Below the pieces are notes generated by a model that was not told where the DNA came from, did not search any database, and saw only the letters and a list, made by a program, of their open reading frames with translations. Of a DNA stretch of 18,269 nucleotides, positions 1-6,551 are shown in pieces. The DNA is from an uncultured Prevotella sp. (GTDB taxonomy: Bacteria > Bacteroidota > Bacteroidia > Bacteroidales > Bacteroidaceae). The stretch is taken from contig NZ_URNN01000062.1 of the NCBI RefSeq assembly GCF_900549175.1, positions 1 to 18,269 of the forward strand, in the 5' to 3' direction. The position numbers and the translations under genes are program-made. Position 1 is the first letter of the stretch, and each line of letters begins with the position of its first letter.

Positions 1-32
1 AGGCAGTGCATCGCTTCAGCTGTGTACTGCCT
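1..32 (-). terminator. Possible terminator hairpin after the recombinase gene
   Basis: Bases 1-7 (AGGCAGT) and 26-32 (ACTGCCT) are perfect inverted repeats. The stem can continue inward by about three pairs with one mismatch. It lies 13 bases past the stop of the minus-strand recombinase gene, where an intrinsic terminator would be expected. The T-tract that would prove this on the minus strand falls outside the window, so the call is tentative. Confidence 0.35.
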
Positions 33-44
33 GCGTTTCAATTT

Positions 45-1031
45 TTATAGCTTCAGCTTGGAAAGGGGATTGGCCTCTGCCGCAATTTTCTTGTCGGTGT
101 TTTCAATGTGCGTGTAGATCTGCGTCGTATTCAGATTTTCGTGCCCCAGAACCTCCTGCAGCGTTTTCAGGTCAACGCCGTTCGCCAGCATCAGCGTTGC
201 GGCTGTGTGCCGCAGCTTATGCGCGGAAAACTGCGACGCGTCAAGCCCAGATTCCAGCAGGTGCTTTTTGACCAGACGATGCACGGCAGAAACACTGATA
301 CGGTTTTTATCCCGTGACCCAAAGAGCGCCTTATTGTCCGTCAGCACGATCTGGTTCCGTTCCTCCAGATACCGGTCGATGGCTTTCCGGCAGGAAGAAC
401 CCATGTAGACAATTCTTTCCTTGTTGCCCTTGCCGACGACACGGATACGATCCTCATAGACGTCCGTAAGATTCAGCCCAACCAGTTCCGAGCGGCGGAT
501 ACCGCAGTTCAGAAACAGCATCAGAATTGCAAAGTCCCGGTTTTTATTCGGCCCATCGACAGCCTTCAAGAGCGCGGTAGATTCTTCCAGTGTCAGGTAT
601 TTTGGCAGACTGCGCCGGATTTTGGGAAATTCGATATCTTTGACCGGATTGTTCTGGATCTGCTTGGTGCTGATGGTCAGATACTTATAGAATGCCTTAA
701 TGGCCGACAGCTTCCGCGCGCGGGCAGCGGCCGCGATCCCGACATCAGCCGGGCCTTCACGGTTTTGCCGGTCGTTTGTAAGATAAGATAGAAAATCAAA
801 CACCTCAGAAGACGACACCGTATCGAGAACGGACGCGTCGATCCATTTAATGTCGATCTCGTCAAGCGGCGTCTGATACGGAAGCTCCTTGCGCATCAGC
901 GTCAGAAACCGAAGAAACATCCGCAGATCCAGATGATATTCGGAAATGGTCAGGGGAGACTGACCCTTGATGCTCTCATGATAAGCCAGGAAGTCCCGCA
1001 GAATCTGCGGGCAATCGGAATAACGCTGCAT
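45..1031 (-). CDS. XerC/CodV-like tyrosine recombinase
   Basis: Site-specific DNA recombinase of the phage-integrase family, 328 aa, a usual length for XerC/XerD-type enzymes. An N-terminal SAM-like core-binding domain (about residues 5-115) is followed by the catalytic domain. The full catalytic set is visible: R179 in CGIRRSEL, K201 in GKGNKER, H271 and R274 in HKLRH, H297 in LGHENL, and the nucleophile Y306 in TTQIYTH. The start at 1031 is chosen because GGAGG lies about 9 bases upstream; the longer reading from 1070 would begin inside the -10 box. It diverges from pyruvate kinase. Nothing around it marks an integrative element, so a housekeeping chromosome-dimer-resolution role (inference) is as likely as a mobile-element role. 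Codon use and signals are Clostridia-like, unlike the right-hand 15 kb. Confidence 0.9.
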   Translation of the reverse strand: MQRYSDCPQILRDFLAYHESIKGQSPLTISEYHLDLRMFLRFLTLMRKELPYQTPLDEIDIKWIDASVLDTVSSSEVFDFLSYLTNDRQNREGPADVGIAAAARARKLSAIKAFYKYLTISTKQIQNNPVKDIEFPKIRRSLPKYLTLEESTALLKAVDGPNKNRDFAILMLFLNCGIRRSELVGLNLTDVYEDRIRVVGKGNKERIVYMGSSCRKAIDRYLEERNQIVLTDNKALFGSRDKNRISVSAVHRLVKKHLLESGLDASQFSAHKLRHTAATLMLANGVDLKTLQEVLGHENLNTTQIYTHIENTDKKIAAEANPLSKLKL

Positions 1032-1060
1032 GGCACTTTTCCTCCGTTTCAGCATAAGGT

Positions 1061-1089
1061 AGTATAGCACAATTCCGCTCCTAACGCAA
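1061..1089 (-). promoter_or_regulatory. Sigma70-type promoter of the recombinase gene
   Basis: On the minus strand there is TTGCGT (1089-1084), a 17-base spacer, then TATACT (1066-1061). Transcription would start near 1053, leaving a leader of about 20 bases that carries the GGAGG ribosome binding site. This is a Bacillota-style promoter and it excludes the upstream ATG at 1070. Confidence 0.6.
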
Positions 1090-1137
1090 CAAAAGATAAG
1101 CTCTTGAAATTCTTTCGTAAAATTTTTCGCATTACAC

Positions 1138-1166
1138 TTGTGTAACCGCCGGAAATCGATTATACT
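1138..1166 (+). promoter_or_regulatory. Sigma70-type promoter of pyruvate kinase
   Basis: TTGTGT (1138-1143) and TATACT (1161-1166) are separated by 17 bases. A ribosome binding site AGGAG (1192-1196) sits 8 bases before the ATG at 1205. The -10 is strong; the -35 matches only in its TTG. Confidence 0.55.
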
Positions 1167-1204
1167 GTAAAAGAATCAAGATTGTCTTATCAGGAGTGTT
1201 TACA

Positions 1205-2523
1205 ATGCGTAAAACCAAGATCATCGGTACCATCGGCCCCGCCAGCAGCGACGAGCAGGTGTTTACCGCCATGTGTAAGGCCGGTCTGAATGTGGCCCGA
1301 CTGAATTTTTCCCACGGGACCCACGAAGAACAGCAGGCCAAGCTGGACATGATCCAGCGGGTCCGGGAGAAACTGGACCTGCCCATCGCCATCATGCTGG
1401 ACACCAAAGGCCCGGAATTCCGTATCAAGACCTTTGAAAACGGCAAAATTACCCTGAACGACGGGGACCCCTTCACCTTCACCACCGACGACAGCGTAAT
1501 CGGCAATCAGAGCCGGGTGGCCGTAAACTATGCGGGCCTTGCCAAGGACCTTCGCAAGGGAGACCGCGTACTGGTCAATAACGGCCTGGTGATTTTTGAA
1601 GTAGAATCCATTGAGGGCAGTGAAATCCACTGCAAGACATTGGTGGGCGGCGTGCTGTCCGACCGGAAGAGCATGAGTTTCCCCAACAAGACGCTGAATC
1701 AGGTCTACCTGAGCGAACAGGATAAGCAGGACCTGCTGTTCGGCATCCGCAATCATGTGGACTTCGTGGCCGCTTCTTTCGTGTCCCGGAAGCAGGACCT
1801 GGCGGATATGCGTGCCTTCCTGGAAGAAAACGGCGGCGGGAATATCTCCATCATCGCTAAAATCGAGAACCGGTCCGGCGTGGATAATATCGAAGAAATT
1901 TGCGACCTCTGCGACGGCATCATGGTGGCCCGTGGCGATCTGGGTGTGGAAGTACCCTTCACGGAGCTGCCCGCCATCCAGAAGCACATCATCAGCAAGT
2001 GCCGGATGCTGGGCAAGCGGGTCATTACCGCCACGGAAATGCTGGAATCCATGATCCAGAATCCCCGGCCCACCCGTGCGGAAATTTCCGACGTGGCCAA
2101 CGCCATCTACGACGGCACCAGCGCCATTATGCTCTCCGGCGAGTCTGCCGCCGGCAAATATCCGGTGGAGGCCGTGTCCACCATGGCCCAGATCTGTGAG
2201 GAGACCGAGAAGCACATCAGCTACGCCAAGCGTTTCCGCAGCAGCGAGTTCAAGATCAAGAACCGCTTGGACGCCATTTCCCACGCCACTTGCGGCATGG
2301 CCATTGACATTGGAGCCAAAATGATCGTGGCTACCTCCATTTCCGGCACCACCGTGCGGATGATCTCCCGTTTCCGGGCGCCGGTGGACATCATCGGCAT
2401 GGCTACCAACCGGGACGTCTGGTATAAGCTGGCTCTGTCCTGGGGTGTTACCCCGGTAATGAGCCAGAAGTTTGAGTCCACGGACGTGCTTTTCTATCAG
2501 GCTCAGGAAGCTGCCAACAAGCT
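1205..2523 (+). CDS. pyk: Pyruvate kinase, 3' end lost at a chimeric junction
   Basis: Glycolytic enzyme converting phosphoenolpyruvate and ADP to pyruvate and ATP in the cytosol. About 440 residues remain. Visible family motifs are the N-terminal MRKTKIIGTIGPAS, the catalytic-lysine strand IIAKIENR (about 217-224), the metal-binding ARGDLGVEVP (about 241-250), and the signature ITATEMLESM with SGESAAGKYP. The C-terminal allosteric domain begins normally (DIGAKMIVATSISGTTVR, RFRAPVDIIG) but stops inside the helix AQEAANKL. The last beta-strands, usually ending in a VVITGG-like motif some 30 residues later, are missing. The frame instead continues into a DUF4435 protein up to 3496. The ATG at 1205 is preferred over the GTG at 1196 because AGGAG overlaps the GTG and is ideally spaced for the ATG. 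Sequence style is Clostridia-like. Confidence 0.93.
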
Positions 2524-2532
2524 CGGTTCGAA
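2505..2532. other. Junction between Clostridia-like and Bacteroidales-like DNA (probable assembly chimera)
   Basis: Left of this point the frame codes pyruvate kinase up to QAQEAANKL. Right of it the same frame codes the DUF4435 core KKARRRIVAYVES. From memory, Bacteroidales DUF4435 proteins carry an AANKL-like segment just before that core, so both parents may share about 12-18 bases here, enough to mislead an assembler. The domain is cut mid-fold, and promoter style and base composition change on the two sides. Confidence 0.8.
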
Positions 2533-3496
2533 GAAGGCCAGACGCAGGATTGTAGCCTATGTAGAAAGTTATGATGATATCTTCTTCTGGCGTACGGTGT
2601 TGAGTCCGCTCGAAGACGATACGCGCTACTTCGAGGTTATGCTCCCGTCCAAGGGAACATTGCAGCGTGGTAAGAAATCGGTTTTGATGAATGTCATGGC
2701 AGACAAGACGGGCCCCGATATGATAGCCTGTGTGGATGCCGATTATGACTATTTGCTGCAGGGCATCACTCCTACATCGGAGATAGTGGTGTCCAATCCC
2801 TATGTTTTCCATACCTATGTATATGCCATAGAAAATTTTCAGTGTTATGCAGCCGGTCTTCACGACGTTTGCGTGATGGTGACGCTCAACGACCGCTCAA
2901 TATTCGATTTCCGCGACTATATGGAGCAGTATTCCGAGGCTTGTTTCCCGCTTTTCATATGGTCGGTATGGGCTTACCGCACCGGCAATTACCCGCATTT
3001 CTCCATCTCCGATTTCTGCCGCGTCACTGACCCGGGGCGTTTTAACATTGATACGCCGCAGATATCCATCGATCATCTGCGTCACAAGGTTAACCGGCGT
3101 GTAAACCAGTTGAAACAGCATTTCCCGAAAGCTAAGGACGAATATCTGAAAACAAAGGCTCTGTTGCGTCAGCTCGGTGTCACGCCGCGCACCACCTATT
3201 TATATATGCAGGGGCATCATGTCTTCGACACTGTCATCGTGCCCATAATGACCAAGGTGTGCAACCGTCTCCGACAGGATCGCGAGGCGGAGATTTGCCG
3301 CACGGCCATCCATCGCACGCAGATGCGCAATGAGATGTCGTGTTACGAGAACAGCATTGCCGACATACGGTCGATGCTGCGCCGCACGGCCGGCTATACC
3401 CAGTGTGAGCAGTTTGTCAGGTTGCAGGATGACATTAGGCGGTTTGTGGAAGCAGAGGTTAAGGCGGAAACACCATCTCATGATGCCTTGCCGTAA
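2510..3496 (+). CDS. DUF4435 TOPRIM-like protein, 5' end missing
   Basis: The N-terminus is lost at the junction; about 328 residues remain. Numbered from base 1196 in the fused frame, the TOPRIM-type metal-binding residues are E457 in AYVESYDD, and D514 and D516 in CVDADYD. The DUF4435 hallmark YAIENF follows at 543-548. DUF4435 is the nuclease-like domain of AriB, the effector of the PARIS anti-phage system, and is related to OLD-family TOPRIM nucleases. No AriA-type ATPase is visible, though it could have lain upstream in the missing DNA. Similar standalone DUF4435 genes are common in Bacteroidales, so a defence role is only an inference. The C-terminal part is charged and helical with several Arg/Lys-rich stretches. 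It ends 114 bases before the methyltransferase operon, which has its own promoter. Confidence 0.75.
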   Translation, partial: AANKLGSKKARRRIVAYVESYDDIFFWRTVLSPLEDDTRYFEVMLPSKGTLQRGKKSVLMNVMADKTGPDMIACVDADYDYLLQGITPTSEIVVSNPYVFHTYVYAIENFQCYAAGLHDVCVMVTLNDRSIFDFRDYMEQYSEACFPLFIWSVWAYRTGNYPHFSISDFCRVTDPGRFNIDTPQISIDHLRHKVNRRVNQLKQHFPKAKDEYLKTKALLRQLGVTPRTTYLYMQGHHVFDTVIVPIMTKVCNRLRQDREAEICRTAIHRTQMRNEMSCYENSIADIRSMLRRTAGYTQCEQFVRLQDDIRRFVEAEVKAETPSHDALP

Positions 3497-3568
3497 GCAT
3501 AGTTCTACTTAAAATTTCCTTGTCTTTTTGTGGTATAGTGATTTTTTATAAATATTATTACTGTGATT

Positions 3569-3609
3569 TAGATAAAAATTCGTACCTTTGGCAGACGAAT
3601 TTTTATCTA
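3569..3609. repeat. 15-bp perfect inverted repeat, likely operator of the methyltransferase operon
   Basis: The left arm is 3569-3583 (TAGATAAAAATTCGT) and the right arm 3595-3609 (its exact reverse complement), separated by 11 bases (3584-3594). The ATG of the methyltransferase follows directly at 3611. The -7 box lies in the spacer, sharing one base with the left arm, and transcription would begin about where the right arm starts. The repeat is therefore better read as a protein-binding site on DNA than as an mRNA hairpin. Confidence 0.75.
3583..3590 (+). promoter_or_regulatory. Bacteroidetes-type -7 box TACCTTTG
   Basis: This matches the TAnnTTTG consensus of the Bacteroidetes primary sigma factor. 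No clear TTTG or TTG is visible at the expected -33 position, so the promoter may be weak or need help. A start near 3596 would give a leader of only about 15 bases with no Shine-Dalgarno site. Confidence 0.6.
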
Positions 3610-3610
3610 T

Positions 3611-4501
3611 ATGAATAAGACACCACTTAGATATCCGGGGGGAAAGTCTTTGATGACACCTTTTATTGTTGACTTGATAAAGGTCAACGAGATGTCTGAT
3701 ATCTGTTATGTTGAGCCATATGCGGGTGGAGCAGGTTCGGCTATCAATCTTTTGTTGGGGAATCATGTTGATAAGATTATCATAAATGATGCAAATCCAT
3801 GTATATATTCTTTTTGGTGTGCAGTTGTTGAAGAAAACGAGCGTTTCGTAGACAGAATAAAGAATATTCGGATTACTTTGGATGAATGGAAAAATCAAAA
3901 GAATGTCATGCAAAACAAAAAGGCTTCATTTGATTTGGGTTTTGCCACTTTTTTCTTGTCGAGAACAAATCGTTCCGGAATATTGAATGCGGGTCCTATT
4001 GGCGGCGTGTCACAAGAAAAACAGGCATCTGCAAAGTATAAAATAGACTGCCGTTTCAATAAGGATGACATGATAAGCCGTATTACCGAAATCGGAAAGT
4101 ATAAAGCTAAAATTAGGGTTGAGAATCTGGATGCGATTGATTTTCTTGAACAAATATGTGATATTCCTAATTTGCTGGTTTATTTAGACCCACCATATTT
4201 CAAGCAGGGCAAGTCGCTTTATATGGATTATTATCGCGAGTCTGACCATCAGTTTCTTGCAGACTATTTGGATAAATCATCATTTCACTGGCTGCTCTCT
4301 TACGATAATGTGTCGGAGATTCAACACATTTATAGAAAATATGATTTATATGAATTCAATCTCAATTATACGGCACATTCAGTTAGATGCGGTAAGGAAC
4401 TGTTGACACATTCCAAGAATCTGATTCTCCCTCAGAATACGGGAATAAGAAGAAAAGCAAATGATATTTTACTTACACGAATAAATAATTTCGTATTATG
4501 A
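3611..4501 (+). CDS. DNA adenine (N6) methyltransferase, D12 class
   Basis: Transfers a methyl group from S-adenosylmethionine to N6 of adenine in DNA; 296 aa, typical of the D12 (Dam/DpnM-like) class. Motifs in order are RYPGGKS (7-13, motif X), the SAM-binding EPYAGGAG (35-42, motif I), ND (59-60, motif II), SRTNRSGI (117-124), the catalytic DPPY (193-196, motif IV), and KELLTHSKNLIL near the C-terminus. All expected motifs are present, so it should be active. The target is often GATC in this class but cannot be read from the sequence. It is first in a three-gene operon; its stop overlaps the next start as ATGA (4498-4501), suggesting translational coupling. Its AT-rich composition contrasts with the GC-rich trk genes next door, consistent with acquisition. 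A solitary methylase is possible, but the nuclease two genes on favours a restriction-modification role. Confidence 0.9.
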   Translation: MNKTPLRYPGGKSLMTPFIVDLIKVNEMSDICYVEPYAGGAGSAINLLLGNHVDKIIINDANPCIYSFWCAVVEENERFVDRIKNIRITLDEWKNQKNVMQNKKASFDLGFATFFLSRTNRSGILNAGPIGGVSQEKQASAKYKIDCRFNKDDMISRITEIGKYKAKIRVENLDAIDFLEQICDIPNLLVYLDPPYFKQGKSLYMDYYRESDHQFLADYLDKSSFHWLLSYDNVSEIQHIYRKYDLYEFNLNYTAHSVRCGKELLTHSKNLILPQNTGIRRKANDILLTRINNFVL

Positions 4502-5592
4502 CAACATACAAGGCGTCAGAACTGACATTTGATATACGCAATCCGCGATTGGTAGAGTTTGAAGAGACAAAGGACGAGACAGTGATTGTGAATCGTCTTT
4601 GGGTTAATATGGCTGTCAACGAAATAGTCATGTCAATATTGGCTAATGGCTTTTTTGAGAATGAGGCTATGTATGGTGTCGAAGAGAACGGTAAGATAAC
4701 GATAATCGAAGGCAACAGACGGCTTGCTGCTGTGCGGGCGATACTGAATCCTGACATTATCCAGAACGGAGGGATGAATAAATACAAGAATCGTATAACC
4801 CCCGAACTTGTAGACCAACTGACCAATTCGCTCCCTGTCATCGTTATGGAACGTCGTGAAGATGCATGGAGGTATATAGGGTTCAAGCATGTAAACGGTG
4901 CCGTTAAATGGGATTCTTTTGCAAAAGCAGAATATATTGCTCAGGTGCATAATGACTATGGTATATCATTGACTGATATTGCCGAACAGATAGGAGACAC
5001 AAACAAAATTACCCTAAAATTATATCAGGGATTGATGGTGTTGCGCCAGGCAGAGTCGTGCACTTCATTCAAACGTGATGATGTTTTTTACAAACGTCTC
5101 TTCTTTTCTCATTTGTACACTTCTATAGGCTACGAAGGATTTCAGAGATATTTGAATTTGGATCCTACGGTTGATTCGGTCAATCCTATACCGGAAGATA
5201 AGTATGAACATCTTGAAGATGTGATGACATGGATTTTTGGCAGCAGGAGTAGGGATATCAAGCCTGTTGTGAAGAGCCAGAATCCTGACATAAGAAGATT
5301 GGATCAGGTGTTGCGTTCTACAGAAGCAGTGCAAATGCTCAAGGCTTCCGATGATTTTAATGCTGCCTTCGAGACAAGCCAAGATGGACGTACAGTCTTG
5401 TATGATGCTATAATGAATGCTCGTATGCATATTTCCAAGGCTCTGTCGAAACTTGACAGTTATGACGGTGATGAGGACTTGATGAATTCCGTGATGGGGC
5501 TTGCCAATCAGACGGACGCTCTGTTCGATAGCATGAAAGCCGTATATAAATCGAAAAAGGAAAAGAAAGTATCGGAAAGAAGCCTCGATTGA
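4498..5592 (+). CDS. ParB/Srx-fold protein with EGNRR motif and helix-turn-helix
   Basis: 364 aa. The N-terminal 120 residues look like a ParB/sulfiredoxin-fold domain: the opening YKASELTFDIRNPRL resembles the ParB strand that sets out target rules, and EGNRRLAAVRAI (71-82) matches the nucleotide-binding GERR/EGNRR box of ParB-like proteins. Residues about 155-180 (ISLTDIAEQIG and following) look like the ParB/KorB-type helix-turn-helix. The C-terminal 180 residues are not recognised. No ParA is nearby, so plasmid or chromosome partition is unlikely. Its place between a methyltransferase and a nuclease-like gene, with a 4-base overlap upstream and a 1-base gap downstream, suggests a DNA-binding, possibly nucleotide-dependent, partner or specificity factor. 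That role is inference. Autoregulation through the 15-bp inverted repeat is another possibility. Confidence 0.75.
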   Translation: MTTYKASELTFDIRNPRLVEFEETKDETVIVNRLWVNMAVNEIVMSILANGFFENEAMYGVEENGKITIIEGNRRLAAVRAILNPDIIQNGGMNKYKNRITPELVDQLTNSLPVIVMERREDAWRYIGFKHVNGAVKWDSFAKAEYIAQVHNDYGISLTDIAEQIGDTNKITLKLYQGLMVLRQAESCTSFKRDDVFYKRLFFSHLYTSIGYEGFQRYLNLDPTVDSVNPIPEDKYEHLEDVMTWIFGSRSRDIKPVVKSQNPDIRRLDQVLRSTEAVQMLKASDDFNAAFETSQDGRTVLYDAIMNARMHISKALSKLDSYDGDEDLMNSVMGLANQTDALFDSMKAVYKSKKEKKVSERSLD

Positions 5593-5593
5593 T

Positions 5594-6526
5594 ATGTCGT
5601 ATACTATACAAAAACTCACGGATATTCCAGATTCATCAGCCAACAGATCGGAACTGGCCGATTTTATGGAAATACAGTGTTTGACTAATGACGAACATCT
5701 GTATTCCGTGACATCGTGTGCGTCAGTTATGGGTATTGCCTTTGATGACGAATTGGATGATGACCAACAGGAACGGGCTTTGTCCGATTACTATGCTGTT
5801 CTTTCTGATGTGGAGGATCGTGATAAAAAGTCAAATGGTAATTATCCTTTTGACACTGGTGAGAAGACATTGTCACTTAAAGGCACAATCAATCCGGGTG
5901 TTTATGAAATATACGTATTCTTGTTGTTGGCAACGCGAATGAACATGAATACCGGGAAGATTCAGAACGGATTGGACGGAACGGCTTTGTTTGAAAAATT
6001 ATGTGCGGTGGTTTTGAAATCTTATTTCGGAGATAATGCTGAATATTTTGTTTTCGGTACGGGGGTGAAAGGTGGTTTTGAGGCTAAGATGAATGATATG
6101 ATTTCTCGTTTGAAAGAGAATCTTTGTATTTTCAAGTTTCCGGAAGGCAGTTCCCATTCTGAAAAGGACGGAAAAGTGGATATTGTTTTGTTCATTCCTT
6201 TTGCTGATAGTCAAAAAGGAATATTCACAGTATTCGGACAATGTAAGACAGGGACGAACTGGCGCAACCATATTTCTTCGCTTAACTCTGCCAATTTCAT
6301 GAAAAAGTTTCTTTCGGGCTCTTTTGCCTTTACTCCGGTAAATGTCTTTATGGTTTGCGAGTCTTTCTTTGAAAATTGGGAAACCTATCAGGTAGACAGC
6401 AACGGATTATTGTTTGACCGCAGCCGTATCATGGAATATATTCCGAATGACATCGATGCTTCTTTGTTGCAGGATATAACCAATTGGAACAAAGCTGCAT
6501 TGGAGAAACTGTCTAAGAATAAATAG
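5594..6526 (+). CDS. Unrecognised protein with PD-(D/E)XK-like nuclease signature
   Basis: 310 aa; I do not recognise a named family. The pattern fits a PD-(D/E)XK restriction-endonuclease fold: a helix with acidic E134 (TALFEKLCAVVLKSYFG), then D196 in GKVDIVLF, then Q216-C-K218 in VFGQCKTG. This gives the E...D...(E/Q)xK array of such nucleases, with Q replacing the more usual E. The N-terminal 100 residues are rich in acidic residues (DDELDDDQQE at 51-60). It is last in the operon, one base after the ParB-like stop, and its own stop lies only 25 bases from the convergent trkH stop with no obvious terminator between. In this context it would be the restriction or effector nuclease (inference). 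A structure prediction would decide the fold. Confidence 0.65.
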   Translation: MSYTIQKLTDIPDSSANRSELADFMEIQCLTNDEHLYSVTSCASVMGIAFDDELDDDQQERALSDYYAVLSDVEDRDKKSNGNYPFDTGEKTLSLKGTINPGVYEIYVFLLLATRMNMNTGKIQNGLDGTALFEKLCAVVLKSYFGDNAEYFVFGTGVKGGFEAKMNDMISRLKENLCIFKFPEGSSHSEKDGKVDIVLFIPFADSQKGIFTVFGQCKTGTNWRNHISSLNSANFMKKFLSGSFAFTPVNVFMVCESFFENWETYQVDSNGLLFDRSRIMEYIPNDIDASLLQDITNWNKAALEKLSKNK

Positions 6527-6551
6527 TGATTACTCCGAAATAAGGAAGGAT

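Noticed and set aside
45..1031. Integrase of a mobile element carrying the defence-like genes
   Set aside because: It lies on the other side of the chimeric junction, in DNA of a different phylum, and no attachment-site repeats were seen around it.
1190..2863. 557-residue open frame on the minus strand opposite pyk
   Set aside because: It is a shadow frame of the GC-rich pyk codons. It crosses the chimeric junction and its protein is rich in H, G, Q and V without any domain. The plus strand holds clear pyruvate kinase motifs.
1205..3496. A genuine 766-aa pyruvate kinase-DUF4435 fusion enzyme
   Set aside because: The kinase C-terminal domain is cut mid-fold, the two halves have different compositions and phylum-style signals, and the join falls in a stretch both families may share. 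An assembly chimera explains all of this.
4498..5592. Plasmid-type ParB partition gene
   Set aside because: No ParA, no parS-like repeat cluster and no replication gene nearby; the genes on both sides are a DNA methyltransferase and a nuclease-like protein.
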